Positions 37,476 through 44,859 of a stretch of 64,000 bases of DNA are shown in pieces. A model generated the notes under the pieces. It saw only the letters and a program-made list of their open reading frames with translations, did no database searches and was not told where the DNA came from. The stretch's first letter is position 1. Every line of letters starts with the position of its first letter. Both the position numbers and the translations under genes were made by a program. The DNA is from Mesorhizobium loti R88b (GTDB lineage: Bacteria; Pseudomonadota; Alphaproteobacteria; Rhizobiales; Rhizobiaceae), in NCBI RefSeq assembly GCF_013170845.1, contig NZ_CP033367.1, positions 2,419,001 through 2,483,000 of the forward strand, written 5' to 3'.

Positions 37476-38746
37476 CCGAACTTGCCTGGATCAGCTCGGC
37501 GATCAGTGCTGCCCGTCCGCAGGCGATGGGTGCGCTGCTGCGCTATTTCCGCAATCTCGATACAGCGGAGGAAGCTTTCCAGGACGCGTGCCTGAGGGCG
37601 CTGAAGAACTGGCCGCAGAACGGGCCGCCGCGCGATCCGGCGGCCTGGCTGATCTTTGTCGGCCGCAACAGCGGCATCGACGCGGTGCGCAAGCGCGCCA
37701 AGCAGGCGCCGATGCCGGAAGAGGACCAGATTTCGGATCTGGAAGATGCCGAGAGCGACATCGCCGAACGGCTGGACGGCGCGCATTACCGCGACGATAT
37801 CTTGCGGCTTTTGTTCATCTGCTGCCATCCCGATCTGCCGGCAACGCAGCAGATCGCTGTGGCGCTGCGCATCGTCTCGGGTCTCACCGTCAAGCAGATC
37901 GCGCGTGCCTTCCTGGTTGGCGAAAGCGCCATGGAACAGCGTATCACCCGCGCCAAGGCGCGCATCGCCGATGCCGGCGTGCCGTTCGAGACACCTGGCG
38001 CTGTCGAGCGGTCGGAGCGGCTCGCGGCGGTCGCGGCCATGGTCTACCTGATCTTCAACGAAGGTTATTCGACCAACAGCGGCGAGGCCCCGGCGCGCGC
38101 GCCGCTGTGCGAAGAGGCGATCCGGCTGGCACGCCTGCTGCTGCGGCTGTTCCAGACCGAACCGGAAATCATGGGGCTAACGGCGTTGCTGCTGCTTCAG
38201 CACGCGCGCGCCCCGGCGCGTTTCGACGAAGACGGCGAGATCGTGCTGCTCGAGGACCAGGACCGCGGCCTGTGGAGCCGCAAGATGATCGACGAGGGAC
38301 TGGCACTGGTCGACAAGGCCTTGCGTCATCGCAAGCCCGGCCCCTATCAGGTGCAGGCGGCGATTGCCGCGCTGCATGCGCGGGCCGACAAGGCCGAGGA
38401 TACCGACTGGGTGGAGATCGACCTGCTCTACCGCTTGCTCGAGCAGATGCAGCCCTCGCCGGTCATCACGCTCAACCGGGCGGTTGCGGTCTCCAAGGTG
38501 CGCGGACCGGCAGAGGCGCTCGCCATGATCGAGCCGTTGGAAGAAAGGCTTGCCGGCTATTTCCACTTCTTCGGCCTCAAGGGCGGGCTGCTGATGCAGC
38601 TCGACCGGGGCGAGGAGGCGCGTATCGCCTTCGACCGCGCCATCGCGCTGGCCAATACGGCGGCTGAGGCAGCTCATATCCGCATGCATATCGACCGGCT
38701 GATGAAGGACGGCGCCGTACGCGCGCCGGTGAAAAAGGCGAACTGA
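37472..38746 (+). CDS. ECF42-type sigma factor with long C-terminal extension
   Basis: The 424-residue sigma factor has region 2 (about 15-75, LLRYFRNLDTAEEAFQDACL) and region 4 (about 130-170, GLTVKQIARAFLVGESAMEQ). A TPR-like C-terminal extension of about 240 residues follows, typical of ECF42. No anti-sigma factor is encoded beside it; in this group the extension is thought to take over control. It is translationally coupled to the DGPF gene. The target set is probably that gene itself, giving autoregulation. Confidence 0.9.
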   Translation: MTELAWISSAISAARPQAMGALLRYFRNLDTAEEAFQDACLRALKNWPQNGPPRDPAAWLIFVGRNSGIDAVRKRAKQAPMPEEDQISDLEDAESDIAERLDGAHYRDDILRLLFICCHPDLPATQQIAVALRIVSGLTVKQIARAFLVGESAMEQRITRAKARIADAGVPFETPGAVERSERLAAVAAMVYLIFNEGYSTNSGEAPARAPLCEEAIRLARLLLRLFQTEPEIMGLTALLLLQHARAPARFDEDGEIVLLEDQDRGLWSRKMIDEGLALVDKALRHRKPGPYQVQAAIAALHARADKAEDTDWVEIDLLYRLLEQMQPSPVITLNRAVAVSKVRGPAEALAMIEPLEERLAGYFHFFGLKGGLLMQLDRGEEARIAFDRAIALANTAAEAAHIRMHIDRLMKDGAVRAPVKKAN

Positions 38747-38919
38747 GCGTCTTCTGGCTCAATCGTGTAACTTGGCCTTGGACCATGCCGGGGTGGCGAT
38801 TTTCCCTTGAAACGAGTAATGCCACGCCATGACTGCGCCTGAAGTGCCGTTCGGCACGCGGGAAGCATGGCGCCAGGCTTTGACCCGACGCCATATGATC
38901 GGATCTGAAAGGGACAAGA

Positions 38920-40434
38920 ATGACCATATCGAAGGAAACGGCCGAGCTGCTGGCGAAACTGGGCGTGGCCAAGGACGCGCTTGTCGGTGGCGACCTCATC
39001 GTGCGCAGCCCGGTGACGGGAGAGCAGATCGCGGCGCTGAAGACAATCTCGCCGGCCGATGCGGCCAAGACCATCGATGCCGCCCACAAGGCGTTCCAGT
39101 CCTGGCGGATGGTGCCGGGTCCCCGGCGCGGCGAGCTGGTGCGGCTGCTCGGCGAGGAACTGCGCCTCCACAAGGCCGAGCTTGGCCGGCTGGTATCGAT
39201 CGAGGTCGGCAAGATTCCGTCCGAGGGACTGGGCGAAGTGCAGGAAATGATCGACATCTGCGACTTTGCCGTCGGTCTCTCCCGGCAATTGTACGGCTTG
39301 ACCATTGCCACCGAGCGTCCGGGCCATCGCATGATGGAGACCTGGCATCCGCTGGGCGTGGTCGGCGTCATTTCGGCCTTCAACTTCCCGGTCGCGGTGT
39401 GGTCGTGGAATGCGGCGCTGGCGCTGGTCTGCGGCGACGCCGTGGTGTGGAAGCCGTCGGAGAAGACGCCGCTGACAGCACTTGCCTGCGAGGCGATCTT
39501 CAAGCGCGCGGTCAAGCGCTTCGGCACAGACGCGCCGGCAGGCTTGGCGCCGGTGCTGATCGGCGACCGTGCCGTCGGCGAGATCCTGGTCGATCACCCG
39601 AAGGTGCCGCTGGTGTCGGCCACCGGCTCGACCCGCATGGGCCGGGATGTCGGCCCGCGCCTGGCCAAGCGCTTTGCCCGCGCAGTGCTGGAGCTCGGCG
39701 GCAACAATGCCGGCATCGTCTGCCCGACCGCCGATCTTGATATGGCTTTGCGCGCCATTGCCTTTGGAGCGATGGGCACGGCAGGCCAGCGCTGCACGAC
39801 GCTGCGGCGCTTGTTCGTGCATGACAGCGTCTATGACGCCTTGGTTCCACGTCTCAAGAAGGCTTACGAAAGCGTCTCGGTCGGCAATCCGCTGGAGACT
39901 TCGTCGCTGGTCGGCCCGCTGATCGACAAGGCAGCCTATGACGCCATGCAGAAAGCGCTGAAGGAGGCGGGTTCGCATGGCGGCAAGGTGACCGGCGGCA
40001 CGCGGGTCGAGAACGGCCATCCGGATGCCTATTACGTGCATCCCGCGCTGGTCGAAATGCCAAAGCAGGTCTCGCCGGTGACGGAAGAGACCTTCGCGCC
40101 GATTCTCTATGTGATGAAATATTCTGATTTCGACGCCGTGCTCGACGAGCACAATGCTGTCGGCGCCGGGCTTTCCTCGTCGATCTTCACCCGCGATCTG
40201 CAAGAATCCGAGCGGTTCCTCGGCGTTGATGGATCGGATTGCGGCATCGCCAATGTCAATATCGGCACGTCGGGAGCCGAGATCGGCGGTGCCTTCGGCG
40301 GCGAAAAGGAAACCGGCGGCGGCCGCGAAAGCGGCTCCGATGCGTGGAAGGCCTATATGCGCCGCGCCACCAACACGGTGAACTATTCCAAGGCGTTGCC
40401 GCTTGCCCAGGGCGTGTCGTTCGACATCGATTGA
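38920..40434 (+). CDS. ALDH7-type aldehyde dehydrogenase (aminoadipate-semialdehyde/P6C dehydrogenase-like)
   Basis: The 504-residue product is an NAD(P)-dependent aldehyde dehydrogenase with the general base E258 (LELGGNN) and nucleophile C292 (GQRCTTLRR). The stretches WNAALALVCGDAVVWKPSEKTPLT and FGGEKETGGGRESGSDAWK are those of ALDH7 (antiquitin, AmaB-like) enzymes. These oxidise alpha-aminoadipate semialdehyde or its cyclic form in lysine breakdown. ATG 38920 follows AAAGGGA. It is monocistronic by appearance and converges on the small peptide genes. Confidence 0.9.
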   Translation: MTISKETAELLAKLGVAKDALVGGDLIVRSPVTGEQIAALKTISPADAAKTIDAAHKAFQSWRMVPGPRRGELVRLLGEELRLHKAELGRLVSIEVGKIPSEGLGEVQEMIDICDFAVGLSRQLYGLTIATERPGHRMMETWHPLGVVGVISAFNFPVAVWSWNAALALVCGDAVVWKPSEKTPLTALACEAIFKRAVKRFGTDAPAGLAPVLIGDRAVGEILVDHPKVPLVSATGSTRMGRDVGPRLAKRFARAVLELGGNNAGIVCPTADLDMALRAIAFGAMGTAGQRCTTLRRLFVHDSVYDALVPRLKKAYESVSVGNPLETSSLVGPLIDKAAYDAMQKALKEAGSHGGKVTGGTRVENGHPDAYYVHPALVEMPKQVSPVTEETFAPILYVMKYSDFDAVLDEHNAVGAGLSSSIFTRDLQESERFLGVDGSDCGIANVNIGTSGAEIGGAFGGEKETGGGRESGSDAWKAYMRRATNTVNYSKALPLAQGVSFDID

Positions 40435-40462
40435 GAACGCCGGCCCCGCTTCTCGCTGGTGC

Positions 40463-40479
40463 GAGTGCTACCGGCTATC
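40463..40479. repeat. 17-base motif copy, 3' of the peptide pair
   Basis: GAGTGCTACCGGCTATC matches the motif at 40774-40790 at 15 of 17 bases. On the minus strand the other copy lies upstream of the first peptide and this one lies downstream of the second. It may be the scar of a lost third unit. Confidence 0.45.
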
Positions 40480-40482
40480 AGT

Positions 40483-40569
40483 CTATGTACATGACGGGCC
40501 ACAGACGGCCGTGACGCTGGACAGCTTCTGACGCTTGTCCAGCGTCGGCTTTTCGTACCGTCTTTTCAT
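40483..40569 (-). CDS. Small RiPP-precursor-like peptide 2 (28 aa)
   Basis: The frame from ATG 40569 encodes 28 residues: MKRR, then YEKPTLDKRQKLSSVTA and the short tail VCGPSCT. A near-perfect AAGGAGAGGA lies five bases upstream, which argues for real translation. The leader is nearly identical to peptide 1 (40638-40730), while the tail differs but keeps two cysteines and PS. The leader follows the spacing of the lasso-leader rule Y--P-L---(G)-----T, with Q at the G position. The tail is too short for a lasso peptide, and no maturation enzyme lies next to it, so the class is open. I find no export gene here. Confidence 0.65.
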   Translation of the reverse strand: MKRRYEKPTLDKRQKLSSVTAVCGPSCT

Positions 40570-40637
40570 GCTGGTCCTCTCCTTGTGCGGGGTCATTCCA
40601 GCGGCTGGCCCATAGGCAGTCGCCGGCGCTTCGACGA

Positions 40638-40730
40638 TCAATTCACGCAGGTCGACGGCGTGCAGAACGCGGTGATGCTGGACAGTCTTTCGCGCTTGTC
40701 CAGGGTCGGCTTTTCGTAGCGTTTTTTCAT
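40638..40730 (-). CDS. Small RiPP-precursor-like peptide 1 (30 aa)
   Basis: ATG 40730 to TGA 40638 encodes 30 residues: MKKR, then YEKPTLDKRERLSSITA and the tail FCTPSTCVN. AGAGGA lies six bases upstream. Substitutions against peptide 2 in the leader are conservative (K/R, Q/E, V/I), which indicates selection on protein sequence, while the tail has changed freely apart from the two cysteines and PS. This is the pattern of a precursor with conserved leader and variable core. A longer frame in another phase runs through this region, but the start and stop above fit the duplication best. Confidence 0.65.
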   Translation of the reverse strand: MKKRYEKPTLDKRERLSSITAFCTPSTCVN

Positions 40731-40773
40731 CCAGGTTCCTCTCCAATCAAAACGCCGCGCATGGCGGCAATGG

Positions 40774-40790
40774 GAGTGCTAGCGGCCATC
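40774..40790. repeat. 17-base motif copy, 5' of the peptide pair
   Basis: GAGTGCTAGCGGCCATC lies about 45 bases upstream of the peptide 1 start (read on the minus strand) and pairs with the copy at 40463-40479. It could be a promoter-proximal element or part of a duplicated unit. Confidence 0.45.
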
Positions 40791-40830
40791 GCGGATTCGC
40801 GCATCCCCCGCATGGGAGATGCAGTACCGC

Positions 40831-41697
40831 TCAACGGCCTGCCGTCGAACCAAAGGCTTCAGTGAAGGCGGCATCGATGATGGCCAGTTTCACGGCCTGG
40901 GCGGTCATGTATTCCCCGTAGAAATCGCGTGACACCCACATCACCGAATTGCCTCGTTGGCCGAGCCAGCCGATGCTGCCGAGGTCTTCGGCATCGCGCA
41001 GCTTGCGCGCCAGATGGGTTCGAGACAGTTTGAGCCATTTGGCGAAATCACCGATCGACAGGATACCTGTCGGGATTCGCTCGAGGCCAGCATGATCCGG
41101 ATCGACGCCCGCTATCAGCCAGTCCATGACGACGCCGCCATTGTTGAGCCAGGTGAACAGGGAAAACGTCTGCTTGGGCTCACGCACCGGATTGGACGAG
41201 AGCAAGCCATCGGCAATCCCCGGCTGCACCATGGCCAGCGCGTCCGGGCGTGCCAGGAACAGAGCGAGGCGGTTCGCACCGTCGAGACTGTCCAGCGTAT
41301 GCAGATGCGCCATCAGCCAGCGGGTAACCGGCTCCAGCGAGACCCCAGACGGCTGCAGAGGGCGGATGCGGCCGTCCTGTGTCGCAGGCCCATATTCGAT
41401 GAAACCGTAGTGCAGCATTTCCTTGATGAAGGCGTCGGCGGTGTTGCGGCTGGCCACATCATTCTGGCGTATGACGTCGATGAAACGTGCCGCCGTCAAT
41501 TCCTTGCGATAGTCGTCGGGCTCGCGCCTGAAATACAAAGCGAGACCGATATGCGCCATCAGCCAGCGTTGCTGCGTGGCGAACACCGAGGAAAGCCGCG
41601 GGTTCGTCTCATAGGTCTGGTTCATCGCCTGCGCCTGGACGCGAACACAGCGATGCAGTGCCGGATGACCGGCAATTTCCTCCCACGTCAGCGCCAT
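40831..41697 (-). CDS. Unknown protein with helix-turn-helix-like C-terminus, paralog B
   Basis: This 288-residue protein matches no family I know. It is about two-thirds identical by eye to the next gene upstream (41835-42701) and has exactly the same length. Conserved blocks are GHPALHR, FATQQRWLMAH, NDVASRNTADAFIKEMLHYG and WLNNGGVVMDWLI. The segment 213-256 (GDFAKWLKLSRTHLARKL then GSIGWLGQRGNSVMWVS) reads like a helix-turn-helix followed by a wing, so DNA binding is a plausible inference. The ATG at 41697 follows GGGGGAG. It lies about 100 bases upstream of the peptide pair on the same strand. Confidence 0.78.
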   Translation of the reverse strand: MALTWEEIAGHPALHRCVRVQAQAMNQTYETNPRLSSVFATQQRWLMAHIGLALYFRREPDDYRKELTAARFIDVIRQNDVASRNTADAFIKEMLHYGFIEYGPATQDGRIRPLQPSGVSLEPVTRWLMAHLHTLDSLDGANRLALFLARPDALAMVQPGIADGLLSSNPVREPKQTFSLFTWLNNGGVVMDWLIAGVDPDHAGLERIPTGILSIGDFAKWLKLSRTHLARKLRDAEDLGSIGWLGQRGNSVMWVSRDFYGEYMTAQAVKLAIIDAAFTEAFGSTAGR

Positions 41698-41744
41698 TCT
41701 CCCCCGCTGCGATAAGCCCCCTTGCCGCGAAGACGCGAGATCAC

Positions 41745-41773
41745 ATTTTCAGCCTTCCGCGCCTGTGTCCAGA
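41745..41773 (-). promoter_or_regulatory. Conserved block upstream of paralog B
   Basis: On the minus strand this reads TCTGGACACAGG, four variable bases, then GAAGGCTGAAAA. The same block precedes paralog A at a similar distance (about 47 bases from the start). It may be a shared promoter or operator, or a relic of duplication. Confidence 0.5.
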
Positions 41774-41834
41774 CGCTGGCTGCGAATAGTGGTTGAATGT
41801 GTACAGTCGGCGCAAATTACGAAAGCGGCGTTCC

Positions 41835-42701
41835 TCAGCCGCCGGCTGGCGAAGGCGGAAAACAGGCTTCGAAGGCGCTGTCGACGACGGTCAGCTTGGC
41901 GGCCTGGACGGTCATGTATTCCTCATAGAACCTGTGCGACACCCACATCACCGAATGGCCGCGCTGGCCAAGCCAGCCGATGCTGCCGAGTTCTTCGGCG
42001 GTGCGCAGTTTGCGGCCGAGGTGGGTCCGTGACAGCTTGAGCCATTTGGCGAAGTCGCCGATCGAAACCACGCTGGTCGGAATCCGCTCCAGGCCGGCAT
42101 GGTCGGGATCGATGCCCGACATCAGCCAGTCCATGACGATGCCGCCATTGTTGAGCCAGATGAAAAGCGAAAAGGTCTGGTTGGGTTCGCGCACCGGCTT
42201 TGAGGCAAGCAAGCCGTCAGCCACCAGGGGCTGCAGCGTGGCCAGCATGTCGGGCCGGTCCAGGTATCTGGCCAGCCGGTCGCCGCCATCGATATGGTCG
42301 AGCGTGCGCAGATGGGCAACCACCCAGCCGGTGAATCTCTCAATGGTGGCCGCCGTTGGCTGCAGGGGATGCGTGCGACCATCGCCGCCCGCGACATACT
42401 CGGCGATGTTGTAGTGCAGCATCTCCTTGATGAAGGCATCCGCAGTGTTGCGGCTGGCGACCGCGTTCTTGTGCACGACCTCGATGAAACGCGATACGGT
42501 CAATTCCTTGCGGCGGTCGTTCGGGTCGCGCCTGAAGTGCATGGCAAGGCCGACGTGAGCCATCAGCCAGCGCTGCTGCGTGGCAAAAATGGAAGCCAGA
42601 CGCGGGCTTTCCTCATAGATCCGGATCAACGCCAGCGACTGCTCCTGAACGAAGCGATGCAACGCCGGATGGCCGGCAATATCTTCCAAATTCAGCGCCA
42701 T
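41835..42701 (-). CDS. Unknown protein with helix-turn-helix-like C-terminus, paralog A
   Basis: The second 288-residue member of the pair. From ATG 42701 it begins MALNLEDIAGHPALHR and aligns from end to end with paralog B. A TTG at 42728 would add nine residues and is less likely, although the AGGAGG that touches the ATG is closer than usual. The blocks RRDPNDRRKELTVSRFIEVV, NTADAFIKEMLHY and WLNNGGIVMDWLMSG are preserved. The predicted C-terminal helix-turn-helix and wing are the most conserved part. It is the first gene of a minus-strand row: paralog A, paralog B, peptide 1, peptide 2. The function is unknown. Confidence 0.78.
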   Translation of the reverse strand: MALNLEDIAGHPALHRFVQEQSLALIRIYEESPRLASIFATQQRWLMAHVGLAMHFRRDPNDRRKELTVSRFIEVVHKNAVASRNTADAFIKEMLHYNIAEYVAGGDGRTHPLQPTAATIERFTGWVVAHLRTLDHIDGGDRLARYLDRPDMLATLQPLVADGLLASKPVREPNQTFSLFIWLNNGGIVMDWLMSGIDPDHAGLERIPTSVVSIGDFAKWLKLSRTHLGRKLRTAEELGSIGWLGQRGHSVMWVSHRFYEEYMTVQAAKLTVVDSAFEACFPPSPAGG

Positions 42702-43060
42702 CCTCCTGCTCTTTCGAGTCAACTCCAACGTCGTGGTCTCGTTCCCATTTTTCAGCCTTCAACACCTGTGTCCAGAGGTACCAAATGCCGAGGACAGGAC
42801 CGGTCAAAGTGCGACAGGTTGGCGGCGCAACTTGCTAACTGATTGCTATGGCTTGGAAAACCCCTCCCAATAATAGTCAGCCGAACCGCCGCCCGTTGAA
42901 TTGACGTTCATAAGGGCCAGGCATAGTTTCCGCCTCATCCGACCGGCGGGGGCACGCCTTTCGGACAAGAGTGCAGACCCAACCGTGGTTTTGACGAGCG
43001 ATGAGACATCGCGCGGCGGCGAAGCTTTGCCGTGTTCTACTTCGAAATGCGAGTGATTGA
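42702..43060. other. 359-base divergent gap
   Basis: This gap separates the paralog row (minus) from the two-partner secretion locus (plus), and so holds both promoters. It contains the conserved block at 42747-42776. I see no other gene that I trust; a 21-residue minus-strand frame ending at 42846 has no ribosome-binding site. Confidence 0.5.
42747..42776 (-). promoter_or_regulatory. Conserved block upstream of paralog A
   Basis: TCTGGACACAGG, four variable bases and GAAGGCTGAAAA on the minus strand, 24 of 28 bases identical to the block at 41745-41773. It starts about 45 bases upstream of the ATG. The surrounding sequence is not alike, which argues for selection. Confidence 0.5.
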
Positions 43061-44851
43061 GTGAACTATCGAAAGAAGATCGCGATTGGCAAGAGTGCCG
43101 ACGGTCCGCCTGTTTTCGGGGGGTCGTCAGCGCGTCGAACATGGCTGGCCTTGTTGGCTGCCTCGGCATACCTGTCGGTTCAGGCGAGTGCGTTCGCCCA
43201 GACCGCCAGCCAGATCACGCCGCCAAGCTTCCGGCCGCCGTCGCAAGCCAACACAGCAGGCGTCTCCATCCCCGAAGGTTCGGGCCTCGAGGCGCCGGCG
43301 GGCGCCGAAAAGCTCAAGGTCAAGCTCGGGGATGTCAGTGTCGAAGGTGGCCTGCCCGAGATGGCCGAGGCGACGCGCAAGATCGTCGCTGGCCTTGCCC
43401 ATCGCACGGTTACGGCGGCGGAGATCTTTGCCGCCGCGCGAGCGCTGGAGACCGCATATGGCCGCGCCGGCTACGCGCTGGTTCGGGTCGTGCTGCCGGC
43501 GCAGAAGCTCAATGACGGTGCACGGCTCAGGCTCGTCGTCATCGATGGTTATCTGGAACGGATCGACACCAGCAACCTGCCCGAGCGCATACGCGGACGG
43601 GTCGAGGCAACGCTTTCGCCGCTTGTCGGGCAAAAAAGCATCAAGCTGTCGGCGATCGAGCGCAAACTGCTTTTGGCTGGCGACACACCAGGCGCCAGGC
43701 TGCGTTCGACCTTGCAGGCCGGGACGGTGAAGGGCGCCAGCGTGCTGGTCATCGACGGCAAGTATCGCCCGCTGGGCGGCCAGGTGACCGTGGACAACTC
43801 GCTGTCGCCGTCGCTGCAGCGCTGGTCGACAGGCGTCGGCGTCGACTTCAACTCACTGCTCGGCCTGGGCGAACTCATTTATGTGCGCGCTGGGGGCTAT
43901 CCCAATGGTGGCGAAAATGGCGTTTTCACCGACGGTCCACGCAACCGCAACTATGCCGCCGGCATCGTCCTGCCGATCGGCTATGACGGGCTGACGCTCA
44001 ATCTGGAGGCCACCCGCACGCGGGCCAACCCGACCGCAGAGCCCGGCACGCTCGGTTTTGGCAGTGAATTCGAGCGTTATTCGGCCAGGCTTCGCTATCC
44101 CTGGATCCGCAGCCGCGAACTGACCATCAGCAGCGAACTCTCTTTCGACGCGCAGAACGATTTTCTCAATGCGGTGACGCCAATCTCGCTGCCGATCGCC
44201 GAGGATCGGCTCAGGATCATCAGGTTCGGCACGGACGCCACCTGGTTCACGCCGCTCGGCGGGGTCTTCGCCGGCAATGTCGTGGCCTCGTTCGGCATTG
44301 ACGGGCTCGGTGCGCGCTCCGCCGCCGACGCCACGCCGCTGCTGCCGCTGTCACGCCAGGGAGCGGACGCCGACTTCCAGAAGCTGGAGGTCCAGGCCAG
44401 TTACAGCCAGCCGCTGGCCACCCATCTCGGTCTCGATCTCTATGCCCGCGCACAGACCTCGTTCGGCAAGCCGCTGCTGCAGTCGGAGCAGATCGGCCTG
44501 GTCGGCGCCAACGGCCTGTCGAGCTTCGACGCTGGCGCGCTACAAGGTGATTCCGGCTATGTGGTGCGCGGCGAGGTGTCCTCGCCTTGGTACGTGCCGT
44601 TCGCGGGCGGCATCGTTTCGCTGTCGCCCTATGTGTTCGGTGCCGTCGGCCAGGTCCATCTCGAAATGCCGACCGCGCTCGAGACGGCCGACATCGTCGG
44701 AGCATCATACGGGCTTGGCCTGAAAGTCGGCACCGCCCTTGCGGGTGACGCAACCAATGCCAGCCTGACGCTGGAATGGGGCCGCCAGCATCGCGACGAT
44801 CATGTCCCGATCAGCGACCGCTTTTCGCTGTCCGGCGCCATCCAGTTCTAG
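43061..44851 (+). CDS. TpsB outer-membrane transporter of two-partner secretion (ShlB/FhaC family)
   Basis: The 596-residue product has a signal peptide (about 1-47, SAFA-Q), POTRA-type domains (about 80-215; LGDVSVEGG and GYALVRVVLP) and a 16-strand barrel. The barrel includes the VRGE motif of the lid loop (about 507) and a final phenylalanine (SGAIQF). It should export the two TpsA proteins encoded directly downstream; no second TpsB is seen. The start is GTG 43061; the Shine-Dalgarno sequence is poor. The next gene starts nine bases after its stop. Confidence 0.93.
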   Translation: MNYRKKIAIGKSADGPPVFGGSSARRTWLALLAASAYLSVQASAFAQTASQITPPSFRPPSQANTAGVSIPEGSGLEAPAGAEKLKVKLGDVSVEGGLPEMAEATRKIVAGLAHRTVTAAEIFAAARALETAYGRAGYALVRVVLPAQKLNDGARLRLVVIDGYLERIDTSNLPERIRGRVEATLSPLVGQKSIKLSAIERKLLLAGDTPGARLRSTLQAGTVKGASVLVIDGKYRPLGGQVTVDNSLSPSLQRWSTGVGVDFNSLLGLGELIYVRAGGYPNGGENGVFTDGPRNRNYAAGIVLPIGYDGLTLNLEATRTRANPTAEPGTLGFGSEFERYSARLRYPWIRSRELTISSELSFDAQNDFLNAVTPISLPIAEDRLRIIRFGTDATWFTPLGGVFAGNVVASFGIDGLGARSAADATPLLPLSRQGADADFQKLEVQASYSQPLATHLGLDLYARAQTSFGKPLLQSEQIGLVGANGLSSFDAGALQGDSGYVVRGEVSSPWYVPFAGGIVSLSPYVFGAVGQVHLEMPTALETADIVGASYGLGLKVGTALAGDATNASLTLEWGRQHRDDHVPISDRFSLSGAIQF

Positions 44852-44859
44852 GTGTGAGC

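Noticed and set aside
40770..40790. A CIRCE heat-shock operator half-site (TAGCACTC on the minus strand)
   Set aside because: CIRCE needs an inverted second half nine bases away, which is missing, and no chaperone gene is near.
42846..42908. A 21-residue minus-strand peptide ending in YYWEGFSKP
   Set aside because: It has a suggestive composition, but no ribosome-binding site, no paralog and no relation to the two leader peptides.
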